64,000 nucleotides of DNA from Stercorarius parasiticus (taxonomy: Eukaryota; Chordata; Aves; Charadriiformes; Stercorariidae): the NCBI GenBank assembly GCA_013396915.1, contig VWZL01000355.1:1-64000 (forward strand). Direction: 5' to 3'. Of this stretch, positions 36,701 through 47,718 are shown in pieces (the stretch's first letter is position 1; the number at the start of each line of letters is the position of its first letter). The position numbers and the translations under genes were made by a program. The notes beneath the pieces were generated by a model. That model searched no databases. It saw nothing but the letters and a program-made list of their open reading frames with translations, and was not told the origin of the DNA.

Positions 36701-39700
36701 TCCTGACATGAACACATTATAATTCATGAAAATATTGTTCAGAGAAATCCTTTCATGATTGTATTGTGAGATGTATTGTATATATGTGCAACAAAAGCAA
36801 AAGGATAGCATTCTAGAGATGGCAGAAGATGCATCACCCAGGTTTTGGTTTCTGGGAGGCTTTGCAGCATAAGCAGAATTTGTAAGACACGCAGATCCAT
36901 GTCGATCACCTGTATGTCTTTCACCAATCTTCTACATGGCTTTCAAATAATAAGGCATCAAAGGACTGTCCAATCTAGATGTGTCAATTGTCTTCTGCTA
37001 TCAGCTAGTTTTGCTATGCAACAATGTCCTCTCATCACAGTTATCTCAAGTAAGTGGGATGGGAATTGTGTGGAGTTATCACAGTTCATGAAATCGCAGC
37101 ATTATTGGCCAGCATTTTTTCCCCTGATCTTGAGAGACAGGAGTTGAATCAAACAACTCAATGAGAAAAAATATGGGCACAGAAAACTGAAAATCATGTA
37201 AAAAGATTAATCTGTACTCAAGGATATTATACGTGAGGACAAATAGAAAGCAGACACAGAAAAATCAGCATCAATCATAAAATAATTAGTCATCATAAAG
37301 AAAGACAACAGTAAAATTGACTGCCTTTTGGACAATTCCTTGGCTAAGCGCAAGATTTTAATGGTGTTGAGACAACATTCTTTCCTGAAAACTATACTTA
37401 TCCTTTTAAGAATCCAGCAAGCATCAGAAATTATGAAACTGCACTGTATAGATCGTTGGCTACAGAACAGGAGAGACAATAATGCATCTCTAGGAAAGTT
37501 TGTTTTCCTTTCATTATGTTAAACACACACATATATGTTTCAGTGAGGTCCCTAAAACACGGGAAAAAAATCTGTTGTATCATGGCATTTTTTTTTCCTT
37601 AAAAACAGTATCTATATAATGCTACTTTAGCATTATAAGACTTTGAACACTTATGACTGTAGTTTTCAAAATCTATATGCAGTATGGAAGAAAGAAAGCA
37701 AAAATTACATGCTATAGCTGATCAGCATGTCAGTTCAATATAAGATACATCTAAATACTTCTTAGGTTTTTATTTCAAACCAGGTATCAGTTGTGTATAG
37801 ATATGGGAAAAATAGGGCACTTTATTGTGTCTTATACTATTTTCTTGTGATAATCTCATTACTATTGGTGTGCCTTTTACATCACCATAATACGCTGTTT
37901 CCCCAATGCAACATTGTAAGTCAATACTGAATTTAAAACTCTGATGTAACACCAAGCTAGAATATTTCTCTTACTGTTAGAGCAAGTTAGAGTAATTAGG
38001 CTTTTGTACTACTAGAATCGGGAAGCAGTTTTTTGATAAAACTTCCTTGTGGAAAGGAAGCGTTTCCTGAAATCCTAAAGCATTCCCCAAAAATGGTTTG
38101 TTTTACACTAACTGGTGCCAAACCAGGCAGGGTTAACCACATAGTTCCTTGCCACAGCATCTGTTAAACTCCTAGTTGTCTTTTTTATGAAGTAATCCCA
38201 AGATAGTGATTGCCTTAAGAGAGTTCAATGCTTCCAGAATTTTCATTAAAGCCAAAAAACTGTAGAGGTCTGATGTAGTGTGAGCACTAACTTTAGAAAA
38301 CTAAAAAACCCAAAAACTCAGGGCTGAAATGGGCTCTGAGTGATTCTTGTTTCTGTGCCATAGGGCTGAAACCCAGCAGGTTTCAGGGTCAGGTTTTTCA
38401 GGGTCCAGGAGGATTTCCTCAGTCTGGAGAGATATGTGAGCTACCAGTAAGTCAGCAGGAGACTCTAACTCATTCAACAAAGTCAGAATAAATATATGCT
38501 AAATTCCTAGACCAACCTTCCTAAGGAGACTTGTGAACTAAAGCCTCTCTTTCTAGTACAAAAATTTCTTACAGCACAGAGACTCATAGTTTCAAATACA
38601 ACCACTTACATTTTTCCCAAGCCCAGGGCTGGCTACTCTCTGTGTGGATGAAAGCAATTTAGAAATTAGCTAGAAACTGTCAATCCCAAGTCTCTCCTCA
38701 GACTCATAGTAGGCAGTTACCAAAGTTCCTAAAGGACAGCTCACAGTAAAGTAAAGGCAGAAGTTTCTTAAGAGTCAGAAACTCTGTTGGTTTTGTCCTT
38801 AAATTCACTAAGGAACTATGTTGGAAGTTTTTCTTTGAGCAAATTGAAAGAAAGCACCCCTCTCAGGGTTTCAGCAGTTCAATAGCATAATCTTGGACCT
38901 ATTTATTTCATTAAGAACCTCAGTGAAGTTTTTTTAGGAATAAATGAATCACAAATCTGCTCTGATTATTTTTGTCAGAAAACCATTCCCAGGTTTTAAC
39001 ATAGGTGGCAATTTGCTTCTTGAGGAAAAAGCAAAACATATTACGAGATACCCACAAATTTGAAATTATCTGTTTGGGGAATAACACGTGTTCTGAGATC
39101 AGCAGCATATTTCTCGCTCATAATGAGTCTGTGTGAAGTTCTTTAACCGGTCTATTTCACACATACTTTTGTTCAGCTTTACTTTAGATGGTTAAATGTG
39201 TAGTTGGGATTTTTTGTTGGTTGCTTTTTTTATTCCGTATGTATATTTTTGTTGTAATCACAAGTGCTGGAATCCACTAGAAAAGGAAAAAAAACCAAAC
39301 CAAAAAAAAACCAAACTGAAAATTATTGCTATTGGAAATATCAGTTTTTTACATAATCATTGTGCATTTTATTCTGATTTTTATAAACCTCTAGGTGGTA
39401 AAAAAGCATGAATAGCAGGAGGAAGAGATTATTTTTTGGAATACAAGGCTGCTGCTTCTGGCTAACTCCAGGACATAGACAGTTCACAAGACATAAAACT
39501 AAGGAGACAGCCTTAGGTGAATTACTAGATGTTACCCTTTTCGATAGCGACCTTAAAGAAAATAATTGAGAATCACAGTAGGTGGAATCCACAGTGGTTG
39601 GACAGATAAGGGCACCCCTCGGGGCTAAAAGACACAATAGCAGATGCCTGGAAATGTGCACATGATATACCAAAGCAGAGAACTATTTCACTCAAAAACA

Positions 39701-40439
39701 TAGAAGCGTACTGAGCAACATTAAAAGTATTAGCTTGTAATAGTAATTACTAGAGTAATATCAGCTTGTTTTGAACTCAAGCGCACAAATGCAGCATATC
39801 TGGTGAATAATATCTAGGCATTTTTATCACCTAATGGTCCAGTAAATATATTGTTGCCATTGGTAAGAAATGGCCTCACGGTCTTACACTAACTATTCGT
39901 AATGCTAACTGTGCGTGGATCCAATCCTGGCCTCTTAGGCTTGTTAATGATTTAGAGTGTGAAACAGCCTGTTATCAATTCTCTTGTTACGCTGCACAGC
40001 TTAACGGTGGGACAATAGCAAACACCTTAAAAAAATATGGGTACAGAGTCAAAACAGAAGTCCTGAGCTAAAATCAGATCCATTACTGTGTTGTATAGAA
40101 GAAATATAATCTTGAGAACTGCAAAAAGATTGCTTCTTAAGCACGCCCCCAAAAATTAGAAGCAGTGAAGAGAAAACACAAACAAACAGCTAAGCAAAAT
40201 GGTAAGGCAGCTGCCCTGACCTGGGAAACACACACACCAGCACTAGGCAGCGCAGAGTCTGGGGAGCAGAAGCCAAGGGTTAAGAACCATCTAAAGACTA
40301 AATCGTCTTGTAAAGGAGACAATTTCAAATTGGGAAGGGAGGGACAGGAAAGATGTTCACTTCAGTTTTGGCTTCTTTCATCAATAAGCCATTCAGTCTG
40401 ATCACTTTGACCCCCAGCAACTAAAACCATTAAGAATGG
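33736..40439. other. Unique AT-rich non-coding DNA
   Basis: About 6.7 kb without a recognisable gene or transposon. It holds A-rich patches (34450-34490, 39285-39318) and a short imperfect repeat of TTTCAGGGTC at 38381-38406. Many small open frames overlap and none has a domain that I recognise. Confidence 0.6.
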
Positions 40440-41300
40440 CAGCAGCCCTCAGTGAAACAAGCAGGACCTGCTGGCTCTGATAACTTCTCTGATGGGCTTT
40501 ATTCCTCTTTACCTGTTCCCAGACCACTATATCTATACTTTAATTGCAGAAATTGTGAAATTAGAGAAGGAAACTTTGTTCTGTTACCTGACATCACGGA
40601 GCCTTCATCCCCCTACTCCTCTGAGCATAGTCTTTAGCTGGCCATCCTTCCTCACATCACAGGGCTCAAAATCGTGGCTCTGCAGGTTCTCTGTGAAGAC
40701 CCTGTAGCTCTCCTCTTTAACTTCCCTGATGTTATGCAGTCTTCTCACCTCCTCTCATGCTCCTTCACCTGATGATTGAGCACCTCATGAAGAGCACATC
40801 TCCCACAGGTGAGATAATTTTGTCCCCAGCACAAGTGAGAGGTGCCAGGGACTCCTTCCAGTCCAAGACCTACAGTGTCTCTGGAACTCTGTCTGCACTG
40901 GGACCTCACATATGCAAGGAATATCTGTTCCAGCTAGCTGCAAAACCATGTGCGTGGACACCATTTTTGTGCAACCTTTAGCGGTCTCACACAATGTTAA
41001 GCAGAGTCTCTGGGCCCTTCTCAAAACTGTTTTTTGCACTATGGGAGCTTCTGCTCTTGGTTCGATTGGCTGCAGCTCAATAAGTGCTTGACATACTGAT
41101 CAACTGCCAGTTGAAGACAATGCAAGCCCTTACTTCCTAATCTAAAAAACACTTCCTGTTATATCTGACAAAAGCAAAATTCTCCAGAAGCTTCCCTCAA
41201 TAATGTCAAGTCACCAGAAGATGATTCGTGAAATACTGTTTCCTGGAGAAAGGGTCTGAAAGCTTCTGCAATAACTGCTGTGTCTCTGACAGCTACCTTT
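40440..41300 (-). mobile_element. Second decayed CR1 5' region with ORF1 remnant
   Basis: This is a diverged partner of 9285-10115. On the minus strand it shows MVSTHMVLQLAGTD (near 40960), then in another frame LTCGRCALHEVLNHQVKEHE (near 40820-40760), then RLHNIREVKEESYRVFTENL (near 40755-40695). The last is a charged segment of the kind that follows the CxxC pair in avian CR1 ORF1-like proteins. DEGSVMSGNRTK and LQLKYRYSGLG follow at lower coordinates. The distal part (41220-41300) also parallels 10060-10115 (CTGCAATAACTGCTG versus CTGCAACAACTGCTG). Frames are broken repeatedly. Boundaries are approximate, and family naming relies on memory plus the match to the CR1 skeleton at 29.8 kb. Confidence 0.5.
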
Positions 41301-43080
41301 CTTTGCTCTACTTACTACAAGATACAAACAATTTTTTCTACCTCAGCCACAACGAATAGAGTTCCAAGCATGTTGTTATCTGTTACCATTTTACTCCATG
41401 TCAAGTATGCAGGCCATTCCTGCCTCTCCTTGTAATCTCAAAGATTTATATTTGTAGAAGGGAAAGGGTTGAAATACTGAATCTGAATTTACATCAATGA
41501 AAAGGCCAGGATTTAATGACTGAATCATTTTAATCAGCTTTGGATCTGACCATGAAACATTTACTCAATGAAAATGTTACACAGCGAGATGCTTTTATGA
41601 ATTTAGAGCCTCTTGCTATGAGCATTGAAATTCCCCTTCTATAAATTCCTGATATTAAATCTCTCTCCTCTTTACTTTCATATTAGAAAGAGTGAATCAA
41701 ACCCATATTTTAAAATTCAAATTGCTGTAACATAAGCAAAATGTTTTGGCTGTAGTAGAAGCCTTTTGCAAAATCTGACTCTCTCTACATTGCACAAACA
41801 AGACAATTATTAATAGATAAATCTCTCAGAATAAGGGGTTATTTAAATTTCCAAAAGATGCTGCTCTAATGTATGAGAGAAAATGAAAATGGGTAATTAA
41901 AATGCAAAATTGAAGCCTTTGGCTAATAATTTCTGAAGACAAATTTATGTGAAAAAAATCTCATGAAAAATAGTAAAATTTTGCAGAGACTTGCCTCAAA
42001 GTGTGGTGAATCATTGAAAGGAGGAAAAAAAAAGAAAAAGAACAATAAATACAAAACAATTCCTGCTAGGGTATTTTCTAGAGTTTTTTTCATATAGAAC
42101 AAATAACTTAAAATGTCTGCATATGAAAATATTCGTATTTCATTACAAAGGAAGGAAGATGAGGTTGACAATCTTATCAACTACTTACTGAAATAAATTT
42201 AAATAAGGCTCAATACCATGTAAAGACGGAAAAGAAAGACTTAAAGCATACAGTCATACTGTAGAGCTGATTGTAAAGATGAGTTCACAAATTAAGAATT
42301 ATGACTGTTACAATATTACGAAGTCAAAAAATGGGCTGTGATTGATTAAGTCCTCAATTAAGACAAATAGCCTTCTGCGTTTGCAAAAGCTTCAGTTTCC
42401 TAAATAAATGTCTTGCATCCCCAATAGAAGAGAATATTTTAAGAACATGTACATAACATAAAACTTTATCTAAATTAGACAGCAGCATTTATTTACTTTC
42501 TTTGATATGTCAAAACTTCCGCTTTAACCTTCCAGGACCCAAATGGATTTAGTTCAAGCTTCAGGCCTACGATCCGATTTTAATTCTGATTTGGCAGACT
42601 GAGGCAATGGCAGGTTGCTATTTGTCCTAAGAAAAACAGAATCATGGTATTTAAGCTCTATCTACTCTTAATCTGATTGAAGAATAGGAGTTAGAATTTG
42701 AACAACTTCTACAGATTTCTAGAATATAATTGCTGTAGACGTACTCAACTTACCACTACTTAGGAAGTGTAAGAATATATGGGCCTCTATTCACCTTGGC
42801 CAGTCTATTTGTTTATTTCTAAGGGTAAAAAAATGAGACTCAAAGCATCTCAGTATGGTACTTCAGTACACAGAATAAATTAACCCACTTTACTGTAAAG
42901 TAATGCTATTCTTCTTTTTTGAGACAATTATGGAAAGAGATTCCTGTCAATGAATGCTATTACTGTAGGAAAACAGGAACCCTGAAAGTAAATCTAAACC
43001 AAAGGAAACCTTTGAGGAATGGGCAGCTATTGCAATTCTAGAGTCTGGGCTAGGAGGAGGCTAGGATCACATAAGGATTT
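41301..43080. other. Unique AT-rich non-coding DNA
   Basis: No gene or transposon is recognised. It is ordinary AT-rich sequence with short A-runs (42025-42040). Confidence 0.6.
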
Positions 43081-43232
43081 TCACAGAATGGCTGAGGTTG
43101 GAAGTTATCTTGTCCAACACCACTGCTCAAGAGGAGTCACCTACAGCCAGTTACCCTGACCACATCCAGACAGCTTTTGTATATCTCCAGGGATGGAGAC
43201 TCCACAACCTCACTAAGCGACATGTGCCAACG
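43081..43232 (-). mobile_element. CR1 LINE fragment, 3' end (diverged)
   Basis: The + strand reads TCACAGAATGGCTGAGGTTG, then GAAGTTATCTTGTCCAACAC. Further on it reads ATCTCCAGGGATGGAGACTC and CACAACCTCACTAAGCGACA, the complement of a CR1 3' end. It is more diverged than the copies at 28 and 47 kb and lacks several bases after GAAG. The 5' truncation lies around 43232. Confidence 0.9.
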
Positions 43233-44334
43233 ATGAGGTTTTATTCTCAAAAAATATTAAATGCAGCTTGACTTAAAGATCATTCCATGGAAACATATTT
43301 CAAATGTGTGTGTGTGTATATATATATACTTAAAAATTAATGAGGAACATTATGAATTTATTCAACTGTTTCAATTTATTAATTAGGTGTCATAGTTGAT
43401 TGCAATAGGTTCAGGACGTTCTGTGTTCTTCACATTGAATCTTCTAATGAAAGAACACTTTTAATCATCTTTCTGCATTGCTGCACTGATTTCTGTACAA
43501 AGTTAATGGACATAAAGCCAATTTTTGAAATATAGATAAATATATTAATTTTTCTATAGATATGTCTGTGTGTGTCTGTGTATAACTGATTTGATTTCCA
43601 ATATAATATCAATTGCAGCAAGGTGCACTGGCAGACATCTGGAAGTGGCAGTATGCCTAGAATACAGCCAATGCTTCTTCCACACGCCCTCTCTCCCCCA
43701 TGAACCTGGAATTACACAGACTCTTCCTCCCTATCTAAATTGTTCAATCTTGTGGCAAAACCCAAAACTTTGTTTATTATTATAGCCAGGTTCTTACAAC
43801 TTCTTGATTCCTCCCACTACAGCTAGCTAATAAAAATAAACTATATATTTTATTTTTTTTTTAAAGGTGGTAATTTTGTGAATTCTTTGCCCTCTGCTTC
43901 TAGCCCTGCAAATCATAAAGGCATTCTTTTCTCTTCATCCCCTTCCCATGACCTATCGTCTTTTCTCTAAGTGTAATTGTCAGAAATCTAATATCCAAGC
44001 AGATGGAGCTCCTGCAATGCTTGAAATCCACCCTACAGTAATGTTAAGTGACAGTTTCACCTGAGTGAAAATAAAACAGCTTCATACCATCTGATTCTGG
44101 CTAATGTGACATTCCTTACTTTAAAGTTAATTAAAGTGAAGTTTCTTACATCACAGGAATCAAAATTAGGGCCAAGAGAAAGTGTAATGGTAATTTGATT
44201 TCATACGTTACAGATGCAGAAAGAAAAGGATATTTCATTTCCCTCTTACACAAAACAGAAGCTACCCTGGACTGAAACCAGAATTCAAAGCAGTGCCACA
44301 AGCAATCTGGTCCAATGAAGGGGTCTGTCAATTG
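43233..44334. other. Unique AT-rich DNA with TG/TA microsatellite
   Basis: No gene is seen. It contains an alternating purine/pyrimidine microsatellite at 43305-43328 and a TGTG-rich patch near 43564-43580. Confidence 0.6.
43305..43328. repeat. (TG)n(TA)n microsatellite
   Basis: About six TG dinucleotides run directly into about five TA dinucleotides. This is a common slippage-prone compound microsatellite. Confidence 0.9.
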
Positions 44335-44684
44335 GAGAGACATGGATTTGACCGATGGACCACTGGCAAACAAGGAACTGGCTGGACAGTTGCACTCAAA
44401 GAGTTGCAATCAACAGCTTGATGTCCAAGTGGTGACCAGTGATGAGTTGTGTTCCTCAGGTGTTGGGACTGGGACTAGCACTGTTTTACATCTTTCTTGG
44501 GGACATGGACAGTGGGATTGAGTGCACCCTCAGCAAGTTTGCGATGACACCAAGCTGTGTGGTGCGGTCGACACACTGGAGGGAAGGGATGCCATCCAGA
44601 GGGACCTGGACAGGCTTGAGAGGTGGGCCTGTGCGAACCTCATGAAGTTCAACAAGGCCAAGTGCATTTTTATTGTACTGGGGA
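44335..44684 (+). mobile_element. CR1 LINE ORF2 fragment (RT region)
   Basis: Forward-strand translation, with frame changes, gives SCNQQLDVQVVTSDELCSSG, then [13 protein letters not shown], then [20 protein letters not shown] and [10 protein letters not shown]. These are the segments that surround and follow the catalytic core of CR1 reverse transcriptase. Similarity begins at about GAGACATGGATTTG and stops around 44684, where a minus-strand CR1 begins. Most frame breaks are single-base losses (for example GCGATGACACC in place of a Gly/Ala-Asp-Asp-Thr context), so this looks like a relatively young, truncated copy. It lacks its own 3' end. Confidence 0.9.
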
Positions 44685-45130
44685 GACTAAAACTGAACAC
44701 GGTCTTCCAGATGCACTCTAACGGGTGCTGACTGATGAGGAAAAGTACACTGCGAGTACCAAAGAAAAGAAGGCGTTTATTACCTCTGTCTTCTCTATGT
44801 CTTCTGGCACTAAATCACCTTCCCCATTCAACAACAAGCCCATATTTTCCTTGTTCATCCTTCTACTGCTGATGGAGCAGTAATAGGTCTTCTTCTTGCC
44901 CTTGGAACTCTTACAAATTTCAACTCTAGTTGAGGTCTGGCTTTTCTAACGTTATCCCTTCATATCCATGCATTTTTATATACCTCCTCTGTCACCTGCC
45001 CTCATGTCCATCTCTTGTATATCTGCCTCCTTTTTGCATTAGGCCCCAGTCTGAATTCCCTGGTCAACCAAGCCAGCCTTGTGATAAATCTACTTTATGG
45101 GCTGACTACTGGGATGCAGAAAAGATGCAG
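44685..45130 (-). mobile_element. CR1 LINE ORF2 middle region, older copy
   Basis: Just after the preceding copy, AAACTGAACACGGTCTTCC matches the complement of the RT C-terminal part of CR1. From about 44780 on, the + strand text follows the complement of the linker between endonuclease and RT of avian CR1: CTTCTTCTTGCCCTTGGAAC, then ATATACCTCCTCTGTCACCT-like strings, then GAATTCCCTGGTCAACCAAG. A deletion must separate the two parts. Strongly diverged, no open frame. The distal edge near 45130 is approximate. Confidence 0.65.
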
Positions 45131-46964
45131 GGAAACAAAGGCATGTACAGTTTTGTACATTAAATAAACAATTTTCTATGTCTAAAATTGCAAAATATTC
45201 TTCAGTAGAGGAATATATTCTTCAACCTCTATCTTGCTGTGTAAAAATATTTCATTTTCAAAATTAAAGACTGACACCTCACAAGCTAAATTTCAGACCA
45301 CAGTGGAACTTTTCTATTCTAATGAATATTTTTCAACCCTATAAATTTTGCAATAGATATTTCCAAAGGTCACTTTAGTCAACAGCTGAAACATTAGCAA
45401 TCTATGAGGAGGAAATAGCACCTTTAACAAAGAGAGGCAGGGAAGAGGTTGATGTCTGGCAATCCCTGTTTATTCCTTTAATATCACTAAAATTACTCAA
45501 AACAAGAGGGCGCCTCATTTTGGTTTTCAACGAGAGGTCTTATATTTATAATTATATTGCACTTCAGAATTTTTCATTAAGTTTGGAGCACTGACTTCAT
45601 TTGGAGACCTTTCAAGCCTTTCACGCTGTTATCCATCAAACTATACTACATTGAGTTGTCAGACAAAGCATGTAATGACTAAACTTTTCAAAAAACAGAT
45701 GTTAGTATATCTTGACAAGGAAATATTTTCTTATTACAAAATTATGAGATGCCTTTAGGGCTGTTAGTGAGACATAAACAACATTCATCAAACTTGATTC
45801 CTTTTTCATCTGATGCAGGAGCTGCACAGGTTGCTCTCCTTTCTGTTCAATATCTTAGATTAACTACATGTTAATTCATGGTTAACATAACAGTAATAAT
45901 ATAAAATGGTAAAAAAGAATATTAATAATTAAAATTGAGAATAAACTGTGTTTTGATTGGAGAGGGAGAGGTGTTTTGTTTTGCTTCAATGCAGTTTATC
46001 ATTCTTAGTAATGCTCCCTTACTTAGCTAGGGAATACAAATCCTTTGACTATAAAAATCACCAGATAAAATTCTAATGGCTGCTTGTTATGCAGAAAGTC
46101 AGATTAGAAAGTCATTGATTTAAACTGAGAAAATATAACTTTGTTCTTACACAACAATTTCTCCTAAAAAATAAAAAAAGATTTTTTAGAATCAAAGAAC
46201 AAAGAATAAATTATATTCTACCTTTAGTATCAGGACAACTGCATTCTTGGGAATAACATAGGGAAATTTAATAGCTTGTGATGCAGAGGAAATCGAACTA
46301 GATTTTTTTTTCCCAAATAATTACTACTGATTTATGATTGATTATGACTGAGCAAATTCTGTGCCTCAGTTTTGCCAGCTGAACAGTCTGAACCGAGTAA
46401 TTCATCATAACACATTCCTATGGAAATATCAAAGCTTCCAGGGATGGTTTTATAAGGATTGTTTGTTCAATTATGTATAAGCCAGGAGGTATACATATAA
46501 ACTTATTTAAGATCCAACCGGTTTTGTTTCAGGACACTATTGGCAACAGGCTCAGTTGTTTTGATTCCTTTATCCTACAGCAAAGCTTCCTAGAGGGCTG
46601 CACGCAGAGGCTACTGCCCTCCAACTGTGATGCATCTTGGTTTTTTCACTGATATACATGCTGCTCTTGCACTGGAACTAAAATTTCCTTCAATGTGTCT
46701 ATGTGTTCTCTAGTCACACCTACAGGTGCACTGCAGCAGAACTTAAGCCTATACCATTTGGGAATGTTACAAAAGTTTAAGCCAATAAAACTGGGGAACT
46801 TGAAACAGTAAGTTGTTGAACTTAAATATTGCAGACTTCTTTTTCTGATGTAGTATAATTTCAGTTGTGAATGAAATAAATGCATTTCAACAAAAACTTT
46901 AATTTCTCGAGTCGAGATCGATTATGACAATTAGCTACCATAATGAACAGAGGCAAGTACAGAG
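45131..46964. other. Unique AT-rich non-coding DNA
   Basis: No gene or transposon is recognised. A short CpG-containing palindrome (46905-46917) stands out in otherwise AT-rich sequence just before the next CR1. Confidence 0.6.
46905..46917. repeat. TCTCGA-G-TCGAGA palindrome
   Basis: TCTCGA and TCGAGA flank a single G, and the next bases add another CGAT. Three CpGs within 16 bases are unusual for this CpG-poor background. Confidence 0.7.
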
Positions 46965-47718
46965 TCATAGAATCATAGAATTGCCTAGGTTGGAAGGGAC
47001 CTTTAATATTATCGAGTCCAACCATCAACATAACACTGCCAAAACACTGCTAAACCGTGTCCCCCAGCTACACATCTTTTAAATATCTCCAGGGGTGGTG
47101 CCTTAATCACTTCCCTGGGCAGCCTGTTCCAATGCTTGATAACCCTTTCGGTGTAGAAATTTTCCCGAATATCCAGTCTAAACCTCCCCTGGCGCAACTT
47201 GAGGCTGTTTCCTCTTGTCCCATCGCTTGTTCCTTGGGAAAAGAGATTGACCCCCACCTCTCTACACCCTCCTTTCAGGGAGTTATAGAGAGCAAGAAGG
47301 TCTCTCCTCAGCCTCCTTTTCTCCAGACTAAACAACTCCAGTTCCCTCACCTGCGGTTCATAAGACTTGTGCTCCAGACCCCTCACCAGCTCCGTTGCCC
47401 TTCTCTGTACCCGCTCCAGCACTTCAATGTCTTTCTTGTAGTGAGGGGCCCAAAACTGGACACAGCACTTGGGTTGGGGCCTCACCAGTGCCAAGTACAG
47501 GGGGACGATCACTGCCCCACTTCCCTAGTCCTACTCACCACACTGTTCCTGATACAGGCCAGGATGCTGTTGACCTTCTTGTCCACCTCAGCACACTGCT
47601 GGCTCATATTCAGCTGGCAGTTGACCAACACCCCCAGGTCCTTTCCTGCTGGGCAGGTCTCCAGCCGCTCTTGCCCAAGCCTGTAGCATGAGGTTGTCGT
47701 GACCCAAGTGCAGGAGCC
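46965..47718 (-). mobile_element. CR1 LINE, ORF2 C-terminal part and intact 3' end
   Basis: The + strand starts TCATAGAATCATAGAATTGC, then CTAGGTTGGAAGGGACC, a full CR1 3' terminus. The minus strand carries the RT C-terminal portion with few defects. It is 5'-truncated around GACCCAAGTGCAGGA (47701-47715). At ~750 bases this is the best-preserved CR1 of the window, and low divergence suggests recent activity relative to the others. The distal 200 bases (47513-47718) continue the CR1 similarity in a shifted frame. Confidence 0.96.
47009..47512 (-). pseudogene. CR1 ORF2 reverse-transcriptase C-terminal open frame (167 codons)
   Basis: Open from an internal Met. It contains [20 protein letters not shown], then [40 protein letters not shown] and [20 protein letters not shown], the complete C-terminal third of an avian CR1 ORF2. 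The frame then reads into the 3' untranslated part. Upstream, the catalytic RT core and endonuclease are missing through 5' truncation, so it is not a functional enzyme. Arg/Lys richness is typical for the family. Confidence 0.9.

Noticed and set aside
41050..41075. GGTTCGATT resembling a tRNA T-arm
   Set aside because: No matching acceptor, D-arm or anticodon stem around it; it lies in the CR1 ORF1 remnant.
47057..47686. 209-codon open frame on +, the longest in the window
   Set aside because: It is the antisense of the CR1 reverse-transcriptase remnant at 46965-47718. The real coding similarity is on the minus strand.
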